A stretch of DNA of 64,000 bases, taken from NCBI RefSeq assembly GCF_945859685.1, contig NC_079149.1, positions 14,605,118 through 14,669,117 on the forward strand, written 5' to 3'. The notes under the pieces are model-generated. The model searched no databases. It was not told the DNA's origin and was given only the letters and a program-made list of their open reading frames with translations. Position 1 is the first letter of the stretch. Each line of letters begins with the position of its first letter. A program made the position numbers and the translations under genes. This document shows, piece by piece, positions 12,099 through 23,485 of the stretch. This DNA is from Eupeodes corollae (lineage: Eukaryota; Arthropoda; Insecta; Diptera; Syrphidae).

Positions 12099-13559
12099 GA
12101 CAATGGAAAGTGGGAATTTGTTTTTTTTTTCACCGTGAACAAAATAAGATTTTAGCACAACAACAACTCTTTCCTAAACAATATTTCTTCCTATAAGAGA
12201 TGTTACAGGCCCATTAAAAGCTGGAATCACCACAATCAAAACCTTAATTTTTATCGAATAGCGATTTTGGTGTTAACAGATCTCAATATTACCATGTTTT
12301 AAAAATCGAAATTTATAGACTGTATTTTTTATCAATTGTTTGTAGTTGATTGGATTATAAATAGCATAATCATCGCAGAAATTAATTGCCATAAGCAATA
12401 ATAATATGAACTATTTTTATGACACTTGATAGCTGAGTTTAACAAGTGTTAAATGCCAGCGCAACCAAATTGAAAACATGAAATGAATCATTAACGTCAA
12501 ATCTTCAAAATTACGCAATGAAGTCACGTGAATTAATAGTTACAAAAATTACAATTTTTCTGAATTTAAAATTCTCCGTCAATAAGTCAGAATCGATCTA
12601 TGCCCAAAATTTCCCTTTTACAAATACGTTCAGACTACAGTTTTAATTTGCAAGGAATCATAGTTAATTGGATATAAAAATAAAAATGAAATCAATCCGC
12701 CTTCTTTGAGATATAGGATATAATTACAAATTGATTTGAGGTTTCTAAGGACTCGAAACGATTTATATTTGAATTGAAAAGACCAAAAACCACAAAGTCT
12801 ATATCGGCCAGAAAATATTAAATTTAAAAGAACTGCGCTACGCACCAACGCACGTTGCCGTTAAGACAAAATTAAACTCATTGACCTCAGTTCGTATGAA
12901 ACACAGTTAACAGAAATGTCCTTAAAATTTTGTTGAAGTTCCCACTATTACTGTTAACAAGTACAGGAAATATAAGGTAAAAATCAAGCAACAAATTGGA
13001 CTTAAGGCAACGTGTCATTTTGTTTTATTTGTGTCACGTGTCATGCAAATTCATTTTCATGTACAAAAAATAAAATTTTTGCACAACGGCAACTCTGCTG
13101 TCATGTTAAACTTACAGCTGTTTATAACATATAGCAGTTTAAATTGCCCCCAAAGCCATACGATTTCATTCCATTGCATTTTTTTCTACAATATTTGCTT
13201 ATTTACAATATTACAGGACCCTGAAGTTGGAACCGTAAAATAAAAGTTCGAAATTCCAATGATAAATGATAAACGATTTAAGCGCTCTTTTGGTAAAAAA
13301 TTAGTAATTACGACTGGAGCCAGGAAGGAATCAAACTGTCATTCTATCAACTAAAGAGCACAAATTTCTTAAATCGTTTATCTTTAAAATTTGGTTCATC
13401 TAAGAATGTTTTATAAACATTGCGGTTTTCTTCTTAATTTTCAAGGTAAGATCTTTCATTACAATTTGTTTTAAAATTTTAGGCTTAATGTTCAAAGGAC
13501 AGATTGTGTGTTATTAGAGTTAAAGAGTTCTAAATTTCCGCATCATTGCAATTTCGAAT
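12099..13559. other. Non-coding spacer between opposed repeat A copies
   Basis: No gene is recognised. It holds the perfect 15-bp inverted repeat described separately and otherwise AT-rich DNA. Its position between head-outward copies of repeat A means it could be the interior of a foldback-type element, but no transposase relic is visible in it. Confidence 0.5.
13268..13382. repeat. Inverted repeat around a tRNA-like motif
   Basis: GATAAACGATTTAAG at 13268-13282 is the exact reverse complement of 13368-13382. Weaker complementarity continues inward through CGCTCTTT and AAAGAGC. On the minus strand the interior reads GCTCTTTAGTTGATAGAATG, then CAGTTTGATTCCTTCC, which resembles a degenerate A box followed by a B box. 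It may be a small SINE or MITE remnant. Confidence 0.5.
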
Positions 13560-13562
13560 TGT

Positions 13563-13763
13563 GTAGTCTCCAGAACTAGGGTCTAGGACTTAATTTTCTC
13601 AACCATTGCTGTGTGCAAGTAATGTCAGGAATGGAGGGGACCTAAAGAGTTTTAAGACGCAACCGAACAGCTAATTTAAGAAAGCACTTTTCATGTCAAG
13701 AATTACTCTTGGAGATTGGCAATTGCTTGCTAGAGGCAGTATTCGTGACAAAAAAGAGGCTGG
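13563..13763 (-). repeat. tRNA-derived SINE, copy 2 (body only)
   Basis: The reverse complement matches the body of the SINE at 10.24 kb: CCAAGAGTAATTCTTGACAT, a GAAAAGTGCTTTCTTAAATT block, AGGTCCCCTCCATTCCTGAC and CCCTAGTTCTGGAG. The usual tRNA head is missing. The body joins repeat A copy 3' sequence at a CCTCTTTTTT junction on the minus strand (about 13,764). Confidence 0.65.
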
Positions 13764-14725
13764 GATGCGACCCACACTGATAACTTCCAATCTTCTCTGT
13801 TGATTTGTCTTGCTTAGAAGGTGAGTAGGTTTTCGTGATTTGTTAAAAAAGTTCTTAATTGAATAATTTAATTAAAAAAATTAAAAATTAATAACAATAT
13901 TTTGCATATGATGAAATAGTTTGATTTGAAGAGATTTATTTTAACGAGAATTTTTTGTCGTTATCTAATTTTTATCAATTTTAATAGCGTTTGTTAAAAG
14001 TTTTTATTTCTTATATAAACAAATACAAATTTTATGAATGAAATTTATTTGAAGTCAATACCTTCTATCGTTCACTTAATATCCAGAACCCAAGATCATC
14101 TTTACCAAATGTTCGAACTGTTTTTTTTTAGATTTAATTTTTTTATGAAAAAAAGGACTGTTGGATTTTTATCAAAAATTCACTTAATGTCGAAAAGAAT
14201 GTTTTATGTGAGATAAAATAAGTTTCAAACCAATATTTCTAATATTTGAAAAGACATTTGAGTCGAAAATCAATTTTTACGAACTTTCAGGGATAATGTT
14301 TTTAAGTTTTTATTTTTTCTATAAAAAAAATTTCAATTCGATTTTTCTCAAAATTTTACTGAATGTTGACAACATAATATTTATTAAAAGATAAGAGTAG
14401 TTTAAAGCCAACATCTCAAAGTTTTGAAAAGATGTTTGAGTGGAAAATAAATTTTAACCAATTTGCTAAATTTGCTTTTAAGTTTTGATTTTTTTTGTAA
14501 ACAAACTGTCAATTAGATTTTTGTCAAAATTTTATTAAATGTTAACAACATTATTTAAAAATAAGTAGTTTTAAGCGAATATTTTAAAGTTTTTACAAAC
14601 ATTTAGTAATGTTTTTATTAGGTTTTTATTTTTTATAAACAAAACTGTCGATTTTTCGAGAAATGTCAAAATTTTCAAATTGACAAATCCGACCTATTAA
14701 TATATCTTCCTATGGGATGTTAATA
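13764..14725 (-). repeat. Repeat A, copy 2 (minus, middle deleted)
   Basis: Read on the minus strand, it starts with the head palindrome TAACATCCCATAGGAAGATA (about 14,706-14,723) and CGGATTTGTCAATTTG. It then jumps directly into the tandem-unit tail. Unit joints lie near 14,280 and 14,457, about 177 apart. It finishes with CACGAAAACCTACTCACC and GGGTCGCATCCCAGCC. About 400 bases of the middle, present in the other copies, are absent. It faces copy 1 with both heads outward. Confidence 0.65.
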
Positions 14726-17312
14726 AGTGCTCAAGTTTCCAAAATATTGAAGTCTTCGATTTAATTTTCAATGTAAAATATTTGGTTACAATTTTATTTT
14801 ACGTCTAAACTTTCTTTTTTCAATTTCAAACCTTAAAGTTTTGAAGAAGAAAAGATTTTTGTGTTCAGCACCATGTACTCATAAAAAGATTTCATATTTT
14901 GGTGTTTGTAGCTTTTGCGGACTTGTTGACTGTAGTTTTTCTTGAAAATCTATTGAAAAAAAATAACAATCAAACTTAAAAAGTTCTTAAGATAAATCTC
15001 ACTGAAACTTGAATTGGGTCAAACGCCTTCACTTTTCAATGTCAATATCGACCGTTTACCTAAAACTCCAAAGTACATCGCAATTTTCTATTTTCTATGA
15101 CATCACCCCCATATTTCTTGTTTTTCCTCAGAAATTGGCTAAACTCCATGTCTGGATGTTTATTTAAAAGCTAATCCTTGAAAACTAAAAGGTCATGTTC
15201 TAAAATTTCATGGTCCAATAAAATAAAATATCAACAACGTTTAGGTCACTTCCAAGTTCAATACAATTTCATGCATTGTTAGACTAGATAGTTTTTTCAT
15301 GTCCCAAATAAATTAAATAAAAGAAACAACAAACACCTTATATGGAAATTATCGTTGGTACTTAATTAAGAAAAACACAACAGAATTAAATTTGTAAAAC
15401 ATTGTTCATTAAAATGTATTTCTACATATTTAATTAATTTTATAAGAATCATTTCTATGTTTGTTGTAAATCAAATTAAACAGAAAAAGACAATATCCAT
15501 AACAACAATGCAAAATGTAGAAATAAAAAGAGTTATGTTTCTAATAAAACATGAAAACAGTAGTTCTTGGTCATGGTTCAAGTAATTCTTTGATCATTTT
15601 GCAAAAATAAAAATAAAATTAAATGAAAATACCTTCAGGCTTGTTTTGCTATAAATATATATGAAAAATATGTACAGCCAAGGAAATAAACTAATATACA
15701 CCTAATGATACAATCGTAAACAATGTTTATGGGTTAACTCGAGCACATAAACTTACACTTCGTAGGAAAAACAATAAAATAAACGAGAACTTATAAATAT
15801 TTATTTTATTTTATGTTTTCATCTCGTTTTCTATTATTTACCTACTTTGCTTCCTAAATGAGAATTCCAGATACTATAAAAAATATACCAATAGAAAAAA
15901 TATAGATTCTCATTAGAAGCTGAGGGTTTTATTTCAGCATAAAAAAACCTTCTTCTTCTAATTTTTCGTCTTCTCATTTTCTTTTTGAAAATTTATCAAT
16001 GGACATATGAGAAACACCCTTACGCAATAATTATTTCAACTTTTATTCAAATTTCGTCATCTATTTTTGTTTGTGTATTGTATTCCTTTTTTGAATTGAA
16101 AGAAATGGAAAAGAATAAAATAAAAGATAAAGGATCTTCAAGGAGATAACCGCACACAAAACACCATTCAAGGAGTTCAAACAAAAACGACAACCCTCGC
16201 TCACACTGGGTATACACCTTTTTCCGTCCGAAGGATGTGCGGCACAGTTTTTTATTTTCTACCTACCTACCTAACCTACCTTCAACCTACCTTACCTATA
16301 CCTGAGCTGAGTGTATACTATATAAAGTTGGTCAATGAAAAAAGGAAGCTTCCGGTACTTAGCGAGAGTTCATTAATGTTTTGTTGAAAATAAAACAAAA
16401 AGGAACAGAGTCAGCGGTAATTTCCTATACTTCTTCTTGAAGTCCTTTATAATAGTGGACTTTGAAAAATAAAGATAAAGATACGTCTTACAGTCATCGT
16501 CGTTGTAGTCGTACAATTCTTTGGTTTTATTTGTTGATTTGAATTATATGTATGTGTTTATAAATAATACAATTGTTGATTTAGTGACATCAAATTATTT
16601 GTAAATGGAAATGTTTTTATAAGTAAGTAAAGTTGTTATTTTATGGATGTATATAAAGTGTGAACGACGACACGACTTGTAATCCACTTACAATATGAAA
16701 ATAAATAATATTTTGAATAAATAAAATGAATTGTTGTGTTAAATGAGATACTCAAACTCTCCATCAAAACTTCTGAATAAGAGATTTGTTGAGTTGTTTG
16801 TTTACATAACGAATGTACTTTAGATAATTATTGTGTTTTTATGGACATAATTGCATTTCCGGTTTTTAAATAAGATGATGTGAAAATATTAAGGATTTAA
16901 GGACGATAGGGTTTTATTTAGACAAATGAAAAATGTTTTTAAAAAATCGACCTTTCTCAACTTTTTAAAAGCTCATACTGATGTACTTATAAATTTCTTA
17001 GTTATGGAGAAGAAAGCAAGGATTTGAGACATTTACAGTTTAGTAAGTAAGTTAATAAAAAATATGGTTTTTGGTTGTTTTAAACAAATGTTAGCATCTT
17101 AGTAACTCTTAACGTTAACAACTTGCATTTCTATATGGCTTTTGAACTTTGTTCTTAGTCCATTCCTAGATTGTAGGTTTGTTTGCACTGTTTCTTTTCA
17201 CAACTTGTCATTCAAAACACGTGTAGACGGTCCTAAATTAACTGAAATAAATGTCTTTCAAGTTAGCAAAAGATTAAAATTTCTGAATAGCTAATAAATT
17301 GCTTACAAAAGG
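14726..17312. other. AT-rich non-coding stretch with small motifs
   Basis: No gene is recognised. A CTACCTACCTACCTAACCTA run with related repeats spans about 16,260-16,300. CTATATAAAG at 16,319-16,328 is a good TATA box, but I found no initiator at the right distance, so I do not call a promoter. Confidence 0.5.
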
Positions 17313-18385
17313 ATTTTTCAATAAGGGCCGGTAGATGTTGAAATGGAACAAAACAAACATTGTGGAGGTATTAACAACAATTTCTATGCTATATAAGTGT
17401 GGAATATGACTCCATTCAAATGCCCGCTTCGGCTTCTTACGGTGGCACGGTCTAACTTTCAATAACTCTTCCGCATATACCCGGCTGCTTTAGAGCCTGT
17501 GTTATGTTCACCTTTAGCCTGCGACTTCAAAAAACCCCATAGGAAAAAGTCTAGCGGGGTAAAATCGCATGACCTGGGTATAAAATTCACATCACCCCTG
17601 CGAGAGATAATCTTACCCTAAAGTCGTTCAAACAAGATGTCAATCGTGGCGTTTGCTGTGTGGCACGTTCTTCTGAAACGTCATGTCGTCTAGGTCGATA
17701 TGGTTCAAGTTAAGACATACAAAAATAGTTATCATCGTTATGTAGCGCTTGCTGTTGACGGTGAATGCCTCACTAACGTCGATCTAAAAGAAATACGGCC
17801 AATTCCCCGCCGAAATTATAATGACCAAACGGTAACCTTTTGGGGTTGCATTATCACCTGTAAACCTGGGTCCTCTTCCAAACGATTCGAAGCCCAGTCA
17901 GCTAACAAACTTAGAACTTTGAGCTTCTGGGTCAGTTGGATCTTGTAGGTCCAAGTCCCGATGAAAAATTTGCCAAGTTGAAGTCTGCGAAAGGCCAAGT
18001 TCTTGTGCACGGTGAGGAATAGCTTTACACTTTCACGGACTGTGGCGATGTTCTCGGTCGATCTTTCATTAATTGAACCAACGGGTGTTGGCTGATTGTT
18101 TACTGAACCGGACGTCTCAAATTTGATCAAAAAGGTTAAAGAGCCGACTGTGAAGGGGCACCACGTCTACCGTAAAATAAGTGCAATGCTCGCAACGTTG
18201 GCGTTAACGAACACTCTTTGTGATAAGAAAGTTTTATCATTTGAACGTGCTGTTGAATCGCGTAACTTGTCATGATGATTTCGCATTAACAACTTAACAA
18301 TAAACAAAAGATTTGACAGATGTCACCAAAACAAAATGCCGCCACGGGACGACAAAATCTACCCGCGCCAATTGAAAAACACTTT
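17313..18385 (-). mobile_element. Mariner-family DNA transposon, dead, with terminal inverted repeats
   Basis: The ends are imperfect inverted repeats. On the plus strand the left end reads CAATAAGGGCCGGTAGATGT (near 17,319). The right end on the minus strand reads CAATTGGCGCGGGTAGATTT (near 18,373). The span of about 1.07 kb is slightly short for a mariner, which fits the deletion seen in its transposase. I could not identify a clean TA duplication. Its terminal repeats differ from those of the mariner at 53.5 kb, so the two belong to different subfamilies. Confidence 0.7.
17380..18273 (-). pseudogene. Mariner transposase pseudogene
   Basis: Translation in shifting minus frames shows the N-terminal helix-turn-helix region (MTSYAIQQHVQMIKL, then CSLTPTLRALHLFYGRRGAP), a linker SVNNQPTPV and a VRESV helix (17816-18130), then HPYKIQLTQ-like TYKIQLTQKLKVL and DWASNRLEEDP. 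The first catalytic block (FSDEAHF-type) is deleted: LEEDPGL runs straight to KVTVW. The second reads DDMTFQKNVPH, with Asn in place of the catalytic Asp of WFQQDGAT. The third, RSCDFTPLDFFLWGF-like near 17,540, keeps Asp in another frame. The C-terminus ends SGHLNGVIFHT near 17,390. Transposase would cut and paste the element; this one cannot. The start is set at the first Met before the helix-turn-helix. Confidence 0.75.
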
Positions 18386-20049
18386 ATTAAAATGCTAAAC
18401 CCTTAATGATTGGTTGTCAAAAATTTTGAGTATTGGTTTTTGCTGTATGAATTAAATTTATTTCCTTTTTCTAACCAAACATCAGTCAAAGCTGTCGCTA
18501 AATCTTATCATTATACAAATTTTTTTAGGAAATAATTATTTTCTAATAATACATTTTATATTTCATGATGAGATGATTGGATCGTTTGAGCAAATTAAGA
18601 AAAAGATTGTTTTTTGCAATCACAAGGATAAAGAGAATATTATATACATAAATTTAGTTCGCAAATAAAACAATAAATAATTTTTTCAAAAGCACTAAAA
18701 ATATATTTTTTCGAAGACGTGCAGACGCAATGAATGCTAGACTTTAATTTTTGTTTGATTAACGATGAAGATAATTTTGACAGTAAGTGAATATTTATCA
18801 TAATTTGAAAACACACAGTTTTACCGGCGGCGGCTGCTTACGGGCGGTGGAATTTTGTTTATGATTAGAATTGTTAAAAATTGCAATTTGACCTTACTTC
18901 AAAAAACGTTTGGATTCGAAACGGGTCGAAATAATAAAACCGTTTTATATTCCGTATTTCAAAACGCTGTAAATTTAAAATCAAATATATATAAACAGAA
19001 TAAATAAAAACAATATTATAACCCAACAGTATTTTAACCTTTAACCCTTTAAGAACCATTAACTTTTAGCTTGATTAACAATTGTGGATTGTTTTGTGAC
19101 GAAGTGAAAATAAGGTACAATTGGCGTTAGCTCAGCTAGATTGGCGGGCTATGGAAAAATGTTGCAGTAAAAACTCTTATAAATTGGTATGTGTCCTTTA
19201 TTTAGTTACAAAAAAACTTAAAAGTTCAAGTTAATTTAATTTGATATCCTGCAAAGAACAGATGCAAAGTGTTTAACAAAATTTGCAAAAAGTGACAATA
19301 CTTTTAACTTTACAATTGTCAGACTTTATTTGAAAAGCAAAAAGTAAAAGTGTTTCAACAATTTGAAATTCAAATTTATTCTTGAAAAGTTGCAAAGTTA
19401 GTCTTAAATTGCTTTTATTAAGATCAAGTACACATTGAAAAAATTGGTAAAGCAATATCAATCATGGTATGGTATGGAAATCTTCCTTAACAAATTCTAA
19501 AAATTTGTTGTTTCCAGCAAATAGTGTCAGAGAGAAATTCATCAATGAAACTATTCGACACTCGATGAACGCCGCCTTTCGCTTTTGAATTGTAGTTTAT
19601 TTATAATTTTAGACAACACAAATTTGATGGTACTTTTTGTTAGTCAAAAAATCTTTTCGAATTTTATTCTTATTTTCACTTCTCATTGATCCTTAATTTT
19701 AATTTCTTTGTTTTATTTACAACAGCTTTTCAAGAGAAACATTTGTTTGTTATGTATTGTCAAATTGAAGAATGGATTAAAAAGAATATACGAAAACAGA
19801 CATTTTTGAAAATAAGATGATTAAACTCTTTAACCTTAAAAATCCAAACCCTTTGATACTAAAAACCTTTTTTAAAAACTCTAAATATAATCTCCAAATT
19901 GTATTATTTCGTGAAATAAAAAGAACAAGTATTTTCAAAAATAATAAAACTTTTTACTTTTTAGGAAAGACTTTACTTTACTGATTTCATTAAGCCTGTG
20001 ACAAATTGTGTCATAAAACATTACTTTTAAAACTCTTTCATAAACTGGA
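18386..20049. other. AT-rich non-coding stretch
   Basis: No gene or transposon domain is seen. There is a small GC-rich patch, CCGGCGGCGGCTGCTTACGG, near 18,824-18,843 in otherwise AT-rich DNA. Confidence 0.55.
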
Positions 20050-20900
20050 TCTCCTTATATTTGCAAGATAGACGTTATAGTGCTTAATTTCGTAAGAGTG
20101 TTCAAGTTCATTTATTGTGAATTCTGGTGTCCCCCAGGGTAGTCACCTCGGTCCTATTCTATTTGTTTTATTTATAAATGACTTGGTTTAGATCATACAA
20201 ATTTTAAGGAATATAACTCTACATCTGACTCTCTTGCAAGAAGACTTAATATTATTCAGGGAATGGTGCAATAATAATCGTGCAATAGTAATCTATGAGT
20301 TTTACACGCAAAAAAGTTGCAATCGTTGTTAGTTGCATGTTTGATTCTTGTCCTTTAAGTAGATTATATGTTTTTTCTGACTTGGGTGTTGTCTTAGAAT
20401 CTAAAAATTCAATGAACATATTAACTTCATAGTTAAAAAGGCAAATAGAGTTCTGGGTTTTATTGATTTCTGTGGTCAATATGTTTTAAAATTACTTTTT
20501 GTTTCATTTTTGAGATCGGTCCTGGAATATTCTTGTACAGTATGGTCATCTTACTACACCGTACACGTCACAAATCATAAGATTTGAAGCCATTCAGAAA
20601 AGAGTTTTGCGTTTTTGTCTACGAACCTTACCGTGGTTTAAAGATATTCATACATTACCGCCTTATTCACAAAGACTGTCTATATCATAAATCTTCCTTT
20701 TTTGACAAATCAATAATTGCAAAGTGTTTTTAATTCGCAATTTTAAAAAATTTAACCACATTATGCCTGAGATGTAATTTCGTAGAGTAAATTTAAATCT
20801 GATAAAAAATTAAGGAAACAAATTTGAAAAACCCTTGCAGAAATCATAATTAATAATAAATTAATATAAAATATATTAGAATATTCCAGATTTAAAGCAA
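20050..20900 (+). mobile_element. Non-LTR retrotransposon RT fragment (jockey/CR1-type)
   Basis: Plus-strand translation gives GVPQGSHLGPILFVLFINDL near 20,127-20,190, the block just before the catalytic YADD site. After loss of most of that site it continues with EHINFIVKKANRVLGFI near 20,410 and LKLLFVSFLRSVLEYSCTVW near 20,490. A LTKTVYIINLPFLTNQ-like tail lies near 20,670. Several frameshifts and stops occur. The wording of the PQGS block and the VLEY..VWSP(Y)Y segment is typical of jockey or CR1 families and differs from the other LINEs here. Confidence 0.65.
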
Positions 20901-21784
20901 TTCTATTCTATTCTATGTGGCAAAAACAATTATTCCAGATCCTACATCTACTTTACATTAATAAAGATTCATTTTCAAAAAAAAACTTAAATTGAAATTT
21001 TTATTATTGTAAACCTTTTAATTTATATAAGTTTTCAGAGAAATAAATATATTCCGGAATAACGTTTTTAATCTACCAGGAATATAAGAATAAGATCTGT
21101 TTAAAAGGATTAACTCTCAAAATTTTCACTGTCGTTGGAAAAAATACCGATAGAAAGGATTTTTCTGAAAGTGCAATTACTTTGAATGCAATTTAAATTT
21201 TATTATTTTACGTGACACTTTGTATTGAAAAATAAAATTTCAAAATTAATTTCGTTCTAAGACAGAAGGTTTAAAGTTTTTATAAATTATTGACAGAGAA
21301 GATTAAAATAAAGCAATTTTGAACAAAGTAGACAAACAAAATTTATTTTAAAGAGAAATTGAAAAAAAGCAACAGAATAAAAGAAAACAAAACTCATTTA
21401 TATTATAAGTCCTAAGATAAAAGGAAATTAAAATACCTGTCTAATCTAGATCTATGGCTTAAAAGTTCTCCCCCTTACCTTCTTCAATCTTATACCTTGA
21501 CTTTTTATTTGTTTAACGTGTTTGTTTGTAAATTTTGTATATTCAAAGATAGTTTAAAATATATTTAATTTCAATATGTTTGATAAAATTACAACTTTTC
21601 AAAATATATTTTCGAATAATTAAAACATTATAATATCTGAAGAAGTGAAAGCATATTTTCTAAGGCATATTAGTAGTGAAAGGTACCTCTGTGGAGTACT
21701 ATAGGAAGTGTCTTTTTTTATAATTTACAAGCACTCAAGAAGTTATTAGTACCCTTTATATGTTTATATTCAAAAAGAGTGCGA
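20901..21784. other. AT-rich non-coding stretch
   Basis: No gene is visible, only AT-rich DNA with A/T runs. It lies between two LINE fragments of opposite strand. Confidence 0.5.
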
Positions 21785-22265
21785 GCTTTAAGAAGATAGG
21801 TAAGGATTCAAGAGCAGATACCGCATTGGTCTTAAATTTCTAAATATCAGAGTTGGCCTAATTAACTCTATACTTGACAGTATGCCCGAAATCAAGCTCA
21901 AGGGCAAACTGATGATCATTCTTGGAAATGCCAGTATTACGGCTGAATTGTTTGAAGAAGGAATGCAACTGGCTAATTCGCAAGAGCAGTGTTTATAAAA
22001 CCACGGGCAGAACAAAGAAAGACATTACACATTGCGACGGTATTCGAGTGACATAATTGTTTCGGTTATAGTGTTATCCCTTATCATTTTCAAAGCTTTT
22101 TTTTGGAACCTGTCTAAAATACTTAAAGTTGTTTTAGGGGCACCTGAACAAATATGGGCGTTTAATTTAAGTTTTGGACAAATGAAGGCTTTGTAAATTA
22201 TAACCAGATCAGAAGAGATGAATATTTTTCTGCTCCGTCGGAGAAGGTTTAAAAGACGTTTATCA
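21785..22265 (-). mobile_element. Jockey-like LINE 3' fragment
   Basis: Minus-strand translation gives the post-RT region: LRRSRKIFISSDLVIIYKAF near 22.2 kb, then LDRFQKKALKMIRDNTITE near 22.1 kb. Next come SLEYRRNV and a C-terminal block (CELASCIPS..FSRNTGISKNDHQFALE-like) spread over two frames at about 21.85-22.0 kb. It is the same family as the copies at 5.46-7.03 and 58.6-59.6 kb. Only the 3' third survives. Confidence 0.7.
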
Positions 22266-22560
22266 AAAACTTACTTATAAAAATAATTTATAAATTTAAC
22301 TCATAAATTTCCCTTCTTTAATGGTATGAATGAAATCAAACCATATTTTTCCATCTCTTATCTTCTTGCACTTAGGTATTCACAGTTATATTTTATGATT
22401 CAATAAATTTCAAAAATTAACAAAATTTAATAAAAGTCATAAAATAAAGCAAATTTAGTTTAATTCTTTCAAAATACGAGAGACAACCAAAATAATATGT
22501 CATCAAATGGATCGTATGATGAATTTATACTAATTAATATGTTTGAAATTTTTAAAATGG
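22266..22560. other. AT-rich spacer
   Basis: No feature is supported between two LINE fragments of opposite strand. Confidence 0.5.
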
Positions 22561-22564
22561 GGAG

Positions 22565-23197
22565 GTGGCTGGCTTAAGGATTAATGCCAGTAACACTAAG
22601 TTAATGCTTATCAGCCGAAACCAACAACAACAGGTTATTATGAGACAAGTGGCAGTAGAGGAGTTCACCCAGTTTAACTATCTAGGAAGCTATTTGGCAC
22701 TTGCTGGTAGAACGGACCTGAATGTCACCAATAGAATAAATAAAGCCTGTAGAGCATTCGCAATGCTTTCTAAAGTGTGGAACTCTAGGAAAAAAGCGAA
22801 GAAGCGTACGAAGTTAAAGTTGTTTGAGTCCAACGTAAGATCCTTGCTGCTATATGCCTGCGAAACGTGGAAGTGCTCTGCTGGCATCTCGAAAAGATTG
22901 AACATTTTTGTCAACCGCTGTCTACGTTACATCCTGAACATCTGGTGGCCACAAACCATATCTAACGATGAACTGTGGCAAACAAAAGTGAATATTGACA
23001 TCGCGCAGAGAAAGTGGCGAAAGCAAGGCAGTGCTTTCAATCGAATCCTCAAGGTAAAAGGCGGTCTGGAAGACCAAGAGAAACATGGAGATCATCTTTC
23101 ACTAAGGAAGCTCGGTTGCAAAACTTGGAGTAGTGGTTCCAGTGCTAGGAATAGAGACATGGAAGTAAATGGTTGCCAGGAGGAGTTAAAGTGCTGA
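22565..23197 (+). pseudogene. LINE reverse transcriptase C-terminal half (ORF fragment)
   Basis: An open frame of 210 codons covers the region after the catalytic site of a non-LTR reverse transcriptase. Features are the primer-grip side (AGLRINASNTKLM, residues 2-14), a FTQFNYLGSYLALAGRTD strand (35-52), RINKACRAFAMLSKVWNS (56-73), LFESNVRSLLLYACETWK (85-102), and NIFVNRCLRYILNIWWP then ISNDELW (about 112-135). The usual RKWRWIGHTLR box is RKWRKQGSAFNRI. The fingers, palm and YADD site are absent, so the fragment is 5'-truncated within the palm and the first Met is not a true start. The 3' end carries GCCTGTG-free host-like DNA and a SINE begins about 45 bases on. This LINE family is distinct from the RTE-like and jockey-like ones in the window. 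Confidence 0.75.
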
Positions 23198-23243
23198 TAC
23201 TAACAGCCGGAAACAAAGAAGAAGAATGTGTTTAAAAGTAATA

Positions 23244-23485
23244 CCCGTAGGGTAATGGTAAATGCATTGGACTGTCATGCCAGAGGTCTTGGGTTCGATC
23301 CCTGCCTGTGCCACCTAACTTTTTTTAAATTGACAATTTCTCCAAGAGTAATTCTTGTCATGAAAAGTGCTTTCTCAAATTAGCCGTTCGGATTCGGCTT
23401 TAAACTGTAGGTCCCCTCCATTCCTGACAACATTATTTGCACCCACTAATTGTTAAGAGTTGTGTTGCACCACTTAATTAATTAT
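23244..23485 (+). repeat. tRNA-derived SINE, copy 3
   Basis: It matches the copy at 10.24 kb. The head CCCGTAGGGTAATGG, TGCATTGGACTGTCATGCC and a well-kept B box GGGTTCGATCCC at 23291-23302 are present. The body has CCAAGAGTAATTCTTGTCAT and GTAGGTCCCCTCCATTCCTG. It lacks the CACGGGTACTGCCTCTTGCG segment present in copy 1. It ends GTTGCACCACTTAATTAATT. It lies just 3' of a LINE fragment on the same strand. Confidence 0.7.

Noticed and set aside
16319..16380. TATA box CTATATAAAG as a promoter
   Set aside because: No initiator at the right distance; the nearest TTCATTA is about 50 bases downstream.
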